DNA of 7,770 nucleotides, from assembly GCA_030039975.1 (NCBI GenBank), contig JASHUO010000671.1:1-7770 (forward strand), written 5' to 3'. This document shows positions 1-7,770 of the stretch, one piece after another. The DNA is from Alphaproteobacteria bacterium. GTDB lineage: Bacteria; Pseudomonadota; Alphaproteobacteria; ATCC43930; CGMCC-115725. The translations under genes were made by a program, and so were the position numbers. A model generated the notes under the pieces. The model was given only the letters and a program-made list of their open reading frames with translations. It did not search any database and had not been told where the DNA came from. Position 1 is the stretch's first letter; every line of letters starts with the position of its first letter.

Positions 1-27
1 CACGCCGAAGCCGAAACGAGCACGCAT
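1..27 (-). CDS. 5' end of an unidentified gene (cut by left edge)
   Basis: Only nine codons are inside the window, reading MRARFGFGV from an ATG at 27-25. The case for a real start is the upstream sequence: a GGAG Shine-Dalgarno core at 36-39 with suitable spacing, in the intergenic space downstream of msrP and on the same strand. The peptide is too short to assign a function. It does not resemble the MsrQ N-termini I know, which run quickly into hydrophobic membrane segments, but nine residues cannot exclude that. The start lies 163 nt after the msrP stop, so co-transcription with msrP is possible but not shown. A short upstream reading frame (60-31) with its own GGAG ends 3 nt before this ATG. 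Confidence 0.45.
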
Positions 28-190
28 CGTTTATTCTCCAAAAGTGAAGGCCGCGCGCATTCTACTCCGGGGCACCTGCGGGGCAAAGTATTGGGCGCGC
101 GAGTCGCGCCGATGACTCAGCCTTGCGCCAGAGTTGCGCGCCGCGGGCGCCGATGCGGATCGGATCGGGAGAAGCCGGCTTTGTCGGCGA

Positions 191-1153
191 CTAGCGGAAG
201 AGCTCCTCGCCCTTGATGTCCTTGTACATCGCCGCGACGTATTCGCCGTAGCCGTTATAGATCAGCGTCGGCACGCGCTCGTCGCTGCCGAGCTCGCGCT
301 CGGTCGCCTGGCTCCAGCGCGGATGCGGCACGTCGGGATTGACGTTCGCCCAGAAGCCGTATTCGTCGCCCTGCAGCTTCTCCCAGAAGCTGACCGGCCG
401 CTCATTGGTGAAGGTGAATTTGACGATCGACTTGATCGACTTGAAGCCGTATTTCCACGGCAGCGCCAACCGCAGCGGCGCGCCGTCCTGGCGCGGCACC
501 GGCTTGCCATACATGCCGGTGACGAGGAAGGCGAGCTCATTGGTCGCTTCCGCCATGGTGACGCCCTCGATATAGGGCCAGGGATACCAGAACTGCTTCT
601 GGCCGGGCGCAACCTTCGGATCTTCGAAGGTCTGCATACGGACATAGGTGGCCGACGACAGTGGCTGTGCCATGTCCACCAGCGTCTTCATCGGAAAGCC
701 CGTCCACGGCACCGCCATCGACCAGGCCTCGACGCAGCGATGGCGATAAAGCCGCTCTTCGAGTGTGACCCGTTTCAAAAGATCGTCGATGCCGAGAGTC
801 AGCGGCTTCTCGACCATGCCGTCGATGGTCACCGTCCACGGGCGAATCGGCAGCTCCTGCGCGTCGTCGGCGATCGTCTTCTGCGAGCCGAATTCGTAGA
901 AGTTGTTGTAGGTGGTGGCGAGCTTCTCCGGGGTGATCGGTCGGTCGAGTGTGTAGCGATCGTTGCGCTTGGCGGGATAGAGCCCGGCCGAGGGATCGGC
1001 CGGCACCGCGGCAAGCACCGCCTCGGCGGGCGCGGCAGCCATGAGCGCGCCCATTCCCATCGCCTGAAGGATGCGCCGGCGGTCACGGAAGACCGCTTCC
1101 GGCGTCGCCTCGCTTTCTGGGAGCTCCCAACCGCGCTTCTGCCTGATCAACAT
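191..1153 (-). CDS. msrP: Protein-methionine-sulfoxide reductase catalytic subunit MsrP (YedY family)
   Basis: MsrP is a periplasmic molybdopterin enzyme that reduces methionine sulfoxide in oxidised proteins, taking electrons from the membrane haem protein MsrQ. The 320-residue product (E. coli MsrP is of similar size) starts with a Tat signal: twin arginines at R25-R26 in DRRRILQ, then a hydrophobic alanine-rich stretch at about 31-50. The NNFYEFG block is at 83-89. The molybdenum-ligand cysteine is C140 in YRHRCVEAWSM and is the only cysteine in the protein. The family blocks WTGFPM (150-155) and PWKYGFKSIK (232-241) follow. I chose the ATG at 1153 because GAGGAG (1164-1169) lies 10 nt upstream. 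An in-frame ATG at 1222 would add 23 residues with no clear Shine-Dalgarno and would push the twin arginines further from the N-terminus. It lies 126 nt downstream of the EF-G-like gene on the same strand. No msrQ is seen directly after it. Confidence 0.93.
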   Translation of the reverse strand: MLIRQKRGWELPESEATPEAVFRDRRRILQAMGMGALMAAAPAEAVLAAVPADPSAGLYPAKRNDRYTLDRPITPEKLATTYNNFYEFGSQKTIADDAQELPIRPWTVTIDGMVEKPLTLGIDDLLKRVTLEERLYRHRCVEAWSMAVPWTGFPMKTLVDMAQPLSSATYVRMQTFEDPKVAPGQKQFWYPWPYIEGVTMAEATNELAFLVTGMYGKPVPRQDGAPLRLALPWKYGFKSIKSIVKFTFTNERPVSFWEKLQGDEYGFWANVNPDVPHPRWSQATERELGSDERVPTLIYNGYGEYVAAMYKDIKGEELFR

Positions 1154-1163
1154 GGTAAACGCA

Positions 1164-1169
1164 CTCCTC
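1164..1169 (-). promoter_or_regulatory. Ribosome binding site of msrP
   Basis: GAGGAG on the minus strand, 10 nt before the ATG at 1153. It decides between this start and the longer in-frame ATG at 1222, and its strength argues that msrP is translated independently of the gene upstream. Confidence 0.7.
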
Positions 1170-1279
1170 GTCGCGTACCGCCCCTTGGCAAGCCAGATAG
1201 TCCCGGCCCCGCGCCGCCGCAAATCACGCCCGCGCGATCACCGGGGCTGCCTCGAGGTTCGCCCGCGCCAAGGAAAAGG

Positions 1280-3310
1280 TTACTGCGCCGCCTGCTCGCC
1301 GCGCCCCGCCATGGCCCGCTCGGCGAGCTTGCCGGTGAGCTCCTGGAGGTGGTCGAAGTGCTCGCTATAGGTGCCGACGCCGAGGGTCACCGATCGCAGC
1401 TCGACGATGAGGTCGTGCAGCTCCGCCTGCGGCAGCTGCGCCGTCACCACGTCCCAGCCGTCCCAGCCGGGCTTGGCGTCATAGCCCAAGATCTGCCCGC
1501 GCCGCCCGGAGATGACGCGCTGCACCCGCGAGGTGAAGGCGTTCGGCACCGAGATATCGACGTGGTGAATGGGCTCGAGCAGCACCGGCTCGCATTTCGG
1601 CATGGCCTCGCTCATCGCCATGCGGGCGCAGGTCTTGAACGCCTGGTCCGAGCTGTCGACGCTGTGGAACTGGCCGGTGGTGAGCGTCACCGACACATCC
1701 ACTACCGGAAAGCCCAACGGCCCGTGGCGCAGATACTCCATCACGCCTTCTTCGACGGCGGGAATGTAGTTGCGCGGGATGGCGCCGCCCACCACCGCAT
1801 CCGTGAAGACGTGGCCGGTGGCGCGCGGCAGCGGCTTCACCTCGATCTGGATATCGGCGAACTGACCATGGCCGCCCGATTGACGCTTGAAGCGGGCATG
1901 TTGCGCGGTGCCCTTGCGGATCGTCTCCTTGTAGGGCACCTGCGGCCGCCGTGCCGTCACCGGCAGGCTGTATTTGTGTCGCAGCCGGTCGATGGCGATC
2001 TGCAAATGGATGTCGCCCTGCCCCCAGAGTATCATTTCCTGCAGCTCGGGATTCTGCTCGAGCTGCAAGGTCGGATCCTCCTCGACCAGCTTGGCGATCG
2101 CCGAGGTCAGCTTTACATCGTCGCTGCGCTTTTCGGCGGCGAGCGTAAGGCCGTAGACCGGCTCCGGCGGCGGCAGCTTCGGCAGCGCCGGCGCCGTGCC
2201 GGTCGCCAGCACCGCCCCCGTGGCAACGCCCTCCATCCGCGCCAGCGCCACGACCTCGCCCGCTTGCGCTGCGGCAAGCTTCTCCTGATGCGCGCCGGTG
2301 AGCCGCAGGATGCCGGCGACGCGCACGCCACCCAGCGTCATGCCGTCGGTTATCGTGCCGTTCCAGACCCGCACCAGCGACAGCTTGCCGGAATGGGGCG
2401 CATGATAGGTCTTGATCACCTGCGCCACCGTCTCCTTGCCGGGATCGGTGAGTCCGAGTCGCGCCGCAGTCTGCGCCACGGCCGGTGCCTCATGGCGCAG
2501 CGCCTTCCACAGCCGGCGCACCCCGTGATCGAACAGAGCCGAGCCGAGGAAGACGGGAACGATGCGGTCGGTGCTCAGGTTCTGCGTCAGATGGCGATAG
2601 ATCTCCGCCTTCGAGGGCTGCACATCCTCGAGCAGCTGCTCCAGCAGCGCGTCGTCGAAATCGGCGAGCTTCTCGACGAGCCCGGCGCGCGTGACCTTCT
2701 CCTCCTCGAGCAGGTCGTCGGGCAGCTTGATCAGATCGGAGGCTTGGCCGGGCTTGTAGCGATAGGCGCGCTCGCTGACGAGATCGACATAGCCGATCGC
2801 CTTGCCTTCGGGATCGGGCATCGGCACCTGGCGCAGCACGAGCGGCCGCTGCGACACCGATTGCAGCGCCGCCATCACCTCGCTCACCCGCGCGCTGGCA
2901 TTATCCATCTTGTTGATGAAGACCATGTGCGGGATCGCATGGTCGTCCAAAAACTTGAAGAGCGGGCTCAAAGTCAGCGCCCGCTCCGTTTCCGGCTCGC
3001 AGACCACGACCGCCACATCGGCGGCCGCGAGCGCGGTTTGCGCCTCCCAGGCCAGTTCGACCGATCCCGGGCAGTCGAGGATCGTCCAGCTATCGCCGAG
3101 GAAGGTGGCGGCGGCGACGTTGAGCTCGGTGGTCATCTGGCGCGCCCGCGCCTCCAGGCTGTGGTCGCCGACGGTACTGCCGTCCTTGACCGCGCCGCGG
3201 CGATGGGTCGTACCGCTGGCGAAGAGCAGCGCCTCGAGCAGGGTGGTCTTGCCGGAGAGATAAGGCCCGACCAGCGCGGCGCAGCGCGGTCCAGCGGGTC
3301 TGTCGTTCAT
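1280..3310 (-). CDS. EF-G-like translational GTPase (divergent EF-G paralogue)
   Basis: This 676-residue protein has the full five-domain layout of elongation factor G, which drives ribosomal translocation or recycling, and is slightly shorter than housekeeping EF-G (about 700). The G domain shows the P-loop GPYLSGKT (15-22), a switch I threonine at T60 in RARQMT, DCPGS (79-83), NKMD (133-136) and GSA (256-258). Domain II is about 290-380. Domain III carries EDPTLQ (411-416) and GQGDIHLQI (430-438). Domain IV carries RQSGGHGQF (476-484), GGAIPRNYIPAVEEG and FHSVDSSD (548-555). Domain V starts near 580 with PIHHVDISVP and SGRRGQILG. Divergence is concentrated in the G domain: DxPGH reads DCPGS, so the GTPase histidine is serine, and the P-loop lacks the usual DAGKT aspartate. 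The tip-loop histidine of domain IV appears kept (H549). Annotation pipelines would probably call it EF-G or FusA2. A role in normal elongation is uncertain. The start is fixed by AAGGAGG 5 nt upstream. Confidence 0.9.
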   Translation of the reverse strand: MNDRPAGPRCAALVGPYLSGKTTLLEALLFASGTTHRRGAVKDGSTVGDHSLEARARQMTTELNVAAATFLGDSWTILDCPGSVELAWEAQTALAAADVAVVVCEPETERALTLSPLFKFLDDHAIPHMVFINKMDNASARVSEVMAALQSVSQRPLVLRQVPMPDPEGKAIGYVDLVSERAYRYKPGQASDLIKLPDDLLEEEKVTRAGLVEKLADFDDALLEQLLEDVQPSKAEIYRHLTQNLSTDRIVPVFLGSALFDHGVRRLWKALRHEAPAVAQTAARLGLTDPGKETVAQVIKTYHAPHSGKLSLVRVWNGTITDGMTLGGVRVAGILRLTGAHQEKLAAAQAGEVVALARMEGVATGAVLATGTAPALPKLPPPEPVYGLTLAAEKRSDDVKLTSAIAKLVEEDPTLQLEQNPELQEMILWGQGDIHLQIAIDRLRHKYSLPVTARRPQVPYKETIRKGTAQHARFKRQSGGHGQFADIQIEVKPLPRATGHVFTDAVVGGAIPRNYIPAVEEGVMEYLRHGPLGFPVVDVSVTLTTGQFHSVDSSDQAFKTCARMAMSEAMPKCEPVLLEPIHHVDISVPNAFTSRVQRVISGRRGQILGYDAKPGWDGWDVVTAQLPQAELHDLIVELRSVTLGVGTYSEHFDHLQELTGKLAERAMAGRGEQAAQ

Positions 3311-3315
3311 ACACG

Positions 3316-3322
3316 CCTCCTT
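3316..3322 (-). promoter_or_regulatory. Strong ribosome binding site of the EF-G-like gene
   Basis: AAGGAGG on the minus strand, 5 nt before the ATG at 3310, a near-perfect anti-16S match. Just upstream, CCCGT (3335-3339) and ACGGG (3325-3329) can pair across a 5-nt loop, so a small hairpin would sit directly beside the Shine-Dalgarno. Whether this affects translation is unknown. Confidence 0.75.
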
Positions 3323-3509
3323 CCCCCGTGCGAAACGGGCGTCCTGAGCCGGGCGTGCGAGAGACCGCCACGCGCTGGCGACGCCTCTTCAGATCAAGAT
3401 GGTCGCGCGCCTGTCATCGGGGTGCAACGGGAATTTCGGTCGCAGCGCGATACGCAAGAAACCTGCACGGCCAAGGGGGCGTTGGCCGGACACATTTGCG
3501 TGCGCCGGA

Positions 3510-3537
3510 CGGAAAAACGCGGTTTCCGGCCTATAAT
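3510..3537 (+). promoter_or_regulatory. Promoter of the small lipoprotein gene: TATAAT -10 with overlapping inverted repeat
   Basis: A perfect TATAAT hexamer occupies 3532-3537, striking in such GC-rich DNA. It would place the transcript start near 3544, about 24 nt before the ATG at 3568. No good TTGACA-type -35 is found at 16-18 bp spacing. Where the -35 should be there is an inverted repeat, CGGAAA (3510-3515) and TTTCCG (3523-3528) around 7 nt. A second overlapping pair is GCCGGA (3504-3509) and TCCGGC (3525-3530). The repeat could be an operator or activator site that replaces a -35 contact. That reading is inference. Confidence 0.45.
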
Positions 3538-3567
3538 CCATCCGTCGCCCCCGGATCGAGGGAAAGC

Positions 3568-3828
3568 ATGATGCCGCGCTGCATCGCCGCGGTCGCCCTG
3601 GGCGCGGGGCTGCTCGCGGGCTGCGCCTACAATCCGCCGCCTAGCGTCGTCTATGGCTATGTGCCCTGCGCCCCGCCGGCTGCGGCAGAAACGCCGCCAG
3701 CCGCGTTCCGGCCACCGGTCCAGCCGCCACCCGGCGCGGCACCGCCGCTGGAGCGCGGCGCCGGCAACCAATGCGTTGTGCCGCTGCCGACCTATGCCTA
3801 TCCGGCCTCCCCCTCCCCGGCCCACTGA
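3568..3828 (+). CDS. Small proline-rich lipoprotein
   Basis: This 86-residue protein begins with a short lipoprotein signal peptide: MMPR, a hydrophobic stretch AAVALGAGLLAG, and a lipobox LLAGC with the lipidated cysteine at C19. Signal peptidase II would leave a mature chain of 68 residues, of which 20 are proline, arranged in PP/PPP clusters with alanine, tyrosine and valine, plus two more cysteines (C34 and C69 by count, approximate). There is no recognisable domain, so function is unknown. Such chains are likely extended and envelope-anchored. A GAGG at 3558-3561 serves either of two adjacent ATGs (3568 or 3571). It has its own promoter signal (TATAAT at 3532) and a probable terminator just after the stop, so it looks like a monocistronic gene. 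It is transcribed divergently from the EF-G-like gene and convergently with the acetyltransferase gene. Confidence 0.7.
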   Translation: MMPRCIAAVALGAGLLAGCAYNPPPSVVYGYVPCAPPAAAETPPAAFRPPVQPPPGAAPPLERGAGNQCVVPLPTYAYPASPSPAH

Positions 3829-3840
3829 CCCCGTCGGTCG

Positions 3841-3863
3841 AGTGCCTCAGGCGAGGCGCTTTT
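3841..3863 (+). terminator. Intrinsic terminator after the lipoprotein gene
   Basis: An 8-bp stem (one G-T wobble) forms between AGTGCCTC (3841-3848) and GAGGCGCT (3853-3860) around an AGGC loop. Four T residues end the element at 3860-3863, the first of them shared with the stem base. It begins 12 nt after the lipoprotein stop codon. The T run exists only on the plus side, so it should terminate the lipoprotein transcript. It overlaps the last codons of the convergent acetyltransferase gene. The T run is short, which limits confidence. Confidence 0.45.
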
Positions 3864-4290
3864 CGAAATAGACGCGGTCGTAGCCGTCCTCGCGCCGCGC
3901 CTCGGTCTGGCGATATCCCAGCGCCGGGTAGAAGCGCAGATTCTCGGTCATCTTGGCGTTGGTGTAGAGCCGCACCGCCGGCAGCCCAAGCCGCCGCGCC
4001 TCGCCTTCGGCAAAGCGCATCAGCGCGCGGCCGACGCCGCGATGCTGGGCGGCGGGCACGACCGCCAGAATGTCGACGAAGAGGTGGTCGGGCTTTCTCT
4101 GCAGGACGATGAGGCCGAGCCGCTCGCCCTCGACCTCGAAGAGATGGACCTCGCCGGCAGCGATGAGCGCCGCATGATCGGCGCTCATCGGCGCCGGGGC
4201 ACGGCCCAGGCGCGCGACATAGATGCCGAACGCCGCCGCGATGGTGTCGGCGACCCAGCCGAGTTCCTCGGCGCGCGCGAGCCGGATCAC
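3847..4290 (-). CDS. GNAT-family N-acetyltransferase
   Basis: A 147-residue single-domain GNAT protein, which transfers an acetyl group from acetyl-CoA to an amine; the substrate cannot be told from sequence. Motif A is at about 70-95: beta strand FVDILAVVP, then the pyrophosphate-binding loop Q82-H-R-G-V-G87 and helix RALMRFAEGEA. Motif B follows as VRLYTNAKMTENLRFYPALGY (two parts, about 106-126), with the N117 and Y121 positions typical of the family. The start is GTG at 4290, separated by a single base from the TGA of the aminotransferase gene (stop at 4294-4292), and no clear Shine-Dalgarno precedes it. That arrangement suggests translational coupling and one transcript with the aminotransferase. 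It might act on an amino acid or related small molecule, but the neighbour alone is weak evidence. The 3' end overlaps the lipoprotein terminator. Confidence 0.85.
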   Translation of the reverse strand: MIRLARAEELGWVADTIAAAFGIYVARLGRAPAPMSADHAALIAAGEVHLFEVEGERLGLIVLQRKPDHLFVDILAVVPAAQHRGVGRALMRFAEGEARRLGLPAVRLYTNAKMTENLRFYPALGYRQTEARREDGYDRVYFEKRLA

Positions 4291-4291
4291 C

Positions 4292-5494
4292 TCAACGGAG
4301 CGCGGCGCAGGCGCGAGCGATGCGTGTGCAGGCCTCCGTCAGCGCCTCGGTCGAGGTCGCATAGGAGATGCGGAAATGCGGCGAGAGGCCGAAGGCGACG
4401 CCCTGCACCACCGCGACGCCCTCGGCGTCGAGCAGGTATTCGACGAAATCGGTGTCGTTCTCGATCACCTTGCCCTTGGGCGCACGTTTGCCGAGCGTGC
4501 CAGCGCAGGAGGGATAGACATAGAACGCGCCTTCCGGCCGCGGGCAGTGGATGCCCGGCGCGCGGTTCAGCATCTCCACCACCAGGTCGCGGCGCTGCTT
4601 GAAGCTGGCATTGTGCTTCGGAATGAAATCCTTGGGCCCGTTGAGCGCTTCAACCGACGCCGCCTGGCTGATCGAGCACGCGTTTGACGTCGATTGCGAC
4701 TGGATGGTCGTCATCGCCTTGATCAGCTCGGTCGGTCCGCCGGCGAAGCCGATACGCCAGCCGGTCATGCAATAAGCCTTGGAGACCCCATTCAAGGTCA
4801 GCGTACGCGGATAAAGCTTGGGCTCGATCTGCGCGATGGTGGTGAACTTGAAGTCGTCATAGACGAGATGCTCGTACATGTCGTCGGTGAGCACCCAGAC
4901 ATCGGGATGCCGCAGCAGAACGTCGGCGAGCGCGCGCAGCTCGCGCTCCGTGTAGGCGGCTCCCGTCGGGTTGGACGGCGAGTTGAGGATGACCCATTTG
5001 GTCTTGGGCGTAATCGCCTGCTCGAGCTCCTCGGCGCGCAACTTGAAGCCGTTGTTCTGGGCGCAAGACGGCGTGACCGGCGTGCCCTCGGCGAGCATCA
5101 CCATTTCGGGATAGGACACCCAATAAGGTGCCGGGATGATGACCTCGTCGCCGGCGTTGAGCGTCGCCATGAACGCGTTATAGAGCACCTGCTTGCCGCC
5201 GGTGCTGACCATGATCTGGTTCGCCGCGTAGTCGAGGCCGTTCTCGCGCTTGAACTTCGCGGCGACCGCCTTCTTGAGCTCGAGCGTGCCGTCCACCGGG
5301 GTGTAGCGCGTCTGGCCGCGCCGCATGGCGCCGATCGCCGCCTCGATGATGTTGGGCGGCGTGTCGAAATCGGGCTCGCCGGCGCTCAGATCGACGACGT
5401 TGCGCCCGGCTGCCTTCATTTCGATCGAACGCTTGGTCATGGCCAGCGTGGCGGAAGGTTTCACGCGCGCGAGTCGGTCGGCAAGGAAGGTCAT
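4292..5494 (-). CDS. aatA: Class Ib aspartate aminotransferase (possibly also prephenate aminotransferase)
   Basis: This 400-residue PLP enzyme of fold type I swaps amino groups between aspartate and 2-oxoglutarate in the cytosol; some members of this subgroup also transaminate prephenate. Family marks in order: GEPDF (39-43), TGGKQ with K101, which corresponds to the distal-carboxylate lysine described for Thermus AspAT, YW (124-125), NPTG with N175, DDMY with D204 and Y207 contacting the cofactor ring, SKAYCMTGWR with Schiff-base lysine K239 and phosphate-binding R247, and HFRISYA with R375 for the substrate alpha-carboxylate. The K101 and SKxxxMTGWR pattern puts it in subgroup Ib rather than with E. 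coli AspC. The N-terminus MTFLADRLARVKPSAT fits the family start, although no good Shine-Dalgarno precedes the ATG. A weak promoter candidate on the same strand is TTGCGC (5556-5551), 17 nt, TACGGT (5533-5528). The downstream acetyltransferase begins one base after the stop. Confidence 0.92.
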   Translation of the reverse strand: MTFLADRLARVKPSATLAMTKRSIEMKAAGRNVVDLSAGEPDFDTPPNIIEAAIGAMRRGQTRYTPVDGTLELKKAVAAKFKRENGLDYAANQIMVSTGGKQVLYNAFMATLNAGDEVIIPAPYWVSYPEMVMLAEGTPVTPSCAQNNGFKLRAEELEQAITPKTKWVILNSPSNPTGAAYTERELRALADVLLRHPDVWVLTDDMYEHLVYDDFKFTTIAQIEPKLYPRTLTLNGVSKAYCMTGWRIGFAGGPTELIKAMTTIQSQSTSNACSISQAASVEALNGPKDFIPKHNASFKQRRDLVVEMLNRAPGIHCPRPEGAFYVYPSCAGTLGKRAPKGKVIENDTDFVEYLLDAEGVAVVQGVAFGLSPHFRISYATSTEALTEACTRIARACAALR

Positions 5495-5618
5495 GGCAGC
5501 TACCGGATCGATGGATGAGAGCGCGGTACCGTAGTGCCGCCGGGGGCTCGGCGCAACCGCGCAGCGGACAATCCTGCCCGCGGATTTTGCCGCCGCTGCT
5601 GGTCATCGCGAACGCGCA

Positions 5619-5660
5619 AGAAAGGAACTTCCGACGGCCCCGCCGGCTCAGTTCCTTTCT
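5619..5660. repeat. 11-bp perfect inverted repeat in the aatA-uvrB divergent spacer
   Basis: The arms AGAAAGGAACT (5619-5629) and AGTTCCTTTCT (5650-5660) are perfectly complementary around a 20-nt GC-rich centre, which itself can form a small stem, CGGC (5635-5638) with GCCG (5642-5645). The arms are AT-richer than the surroundings. It lies 125 nt from the aatA start and 71 nt from the uvrB start. It could be an operator for either gene, a transcribed hairpin or an extragenic palindromic repeat. The rest of the 237-nt spacer shows no other gene I can support. Confidence 0.6.
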
Positions 5661-5731
5661 CGCCCTCCCGAGGGGCGCGCCTGGCCTGCTCCGCTCTGGC
5701 GCCGCTATGGCCGAGGCCTTATCTTAACCCC

Positions 5732-7770
<2,039 letters not shown>

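Noticed and set aside
94..110. A 6-bp GC hairpin after msrP (GGCGCG/CGCGCC) as a terminator.
   Set aside because: No T run follows on the minus strand; such stems are expected by chance at this GC content.
134..3571. A 1145-codon plus-strand open frame spanning msrP, the EF-G-like gene and both adjoining intergenic spacers.
   Set aside because: It lies antisense to two clearly identifiable genes, is rich in Arg/His/Leu/Ala low-complexity translation with no recognisable domain, and is what strong GC3 bias produces on the opposite strand. It also runs through intergenic DNA.
4694..5518. A 274-codon plus-strand open frame opposite the aminotransferase gene.
   Set aside because: It is a shadow of aatA with biased composition and no family signature; its 3' end crosses the aatA start codon.
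5624..5653. Possible EcfG general-stress promoter (GGAAC ... GTT).
   Set aside because: The gap is 22 nt rather than about 16-17, so it does not fit the consensus.
5610..5654. Possible alphaproteobacterial LexA (SOS) box upstream of uvrB from GAAC/GTTC elements.
   Set aside because: The known motif is GAAC or GTTC directly repeated with 7 nt between. Here the direct GAAC pair has 11 nt between, and the other pair is inverted.
5515..5727. A 70-codon plus-strand frame filling the aatA-uvrB spacer.
   Set aside because: No Shine-Dalgarno, an arginine/proline/serine-rich translation without any signature, and it runs through the inverted repeat. Not supported as a gene.

Overview
The window is GC-rich, densely packed chromosomal DNA, most likely from an alphaproteobacterium. 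This rests on three things: strong G/C preference at third codon positions (strong enough to leave very long empty frames open on the antisense strand), a class Ib aspartate aminotransferase of the rhizobial/Thermus type, and an EF-G-like paralogue resembling ones I recall from Rhizobiales. The taxonomic call is inference. I see no mobile element, CRISPR array, rRNA or tRNA.

Layout, left to right. Positions 1-27 hold the first codons of an unidentified minus-strand gene with a good ribosome binding site. Positions 191-1153 (minus) encode MsrP, the Tat-exported molybdopterin methionine-sulfoxide reductase. Positions 1280-3310 (minus) encode a divergent EF-G-like translational GTPase. The GTPase and msrP lie in the same direction 126 nt apart and may be co-transcribed. 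A 257-nt divergent spacer follows, with a near-ideal -10 box overlapped by an inverted repeat. It leads into a tiny proline-rich lipoprotein gene (3568-3828, plus) that ends at a probable intrinsic terminator. Convergent to it is a two-gene minus-strand unit: the aminotransferase (5494-4292) followed after one base by a GTG-started GNAT acetyltransferase (4290-3847). A second divergent spacer (5495-5731) contains an 11-bp inverted repeat. uvrB (5732 to beyond 7770, plus) is open to the right edge with all helicase motifs and most or all of its UVR motif.

The genes do not form one obvious pathway: periplasmic protein repair (MsrP), translation (EF-G-like), amino-acid metabolism (aminotransferase plus acetyltransferase) and DNA repair (UvrB). 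I found no convincing new multi-gene system. The points most worth a second look are the EF-G-like protein, which has lost the catalytic histidine of the GTPase DxPGH motif but kept the domain IV tip histidine; msrP without an adjacent msrQ; the promoter/operator architecture before the lipoprotein; and the inverted repeat between the aminotransferase and uvrB.
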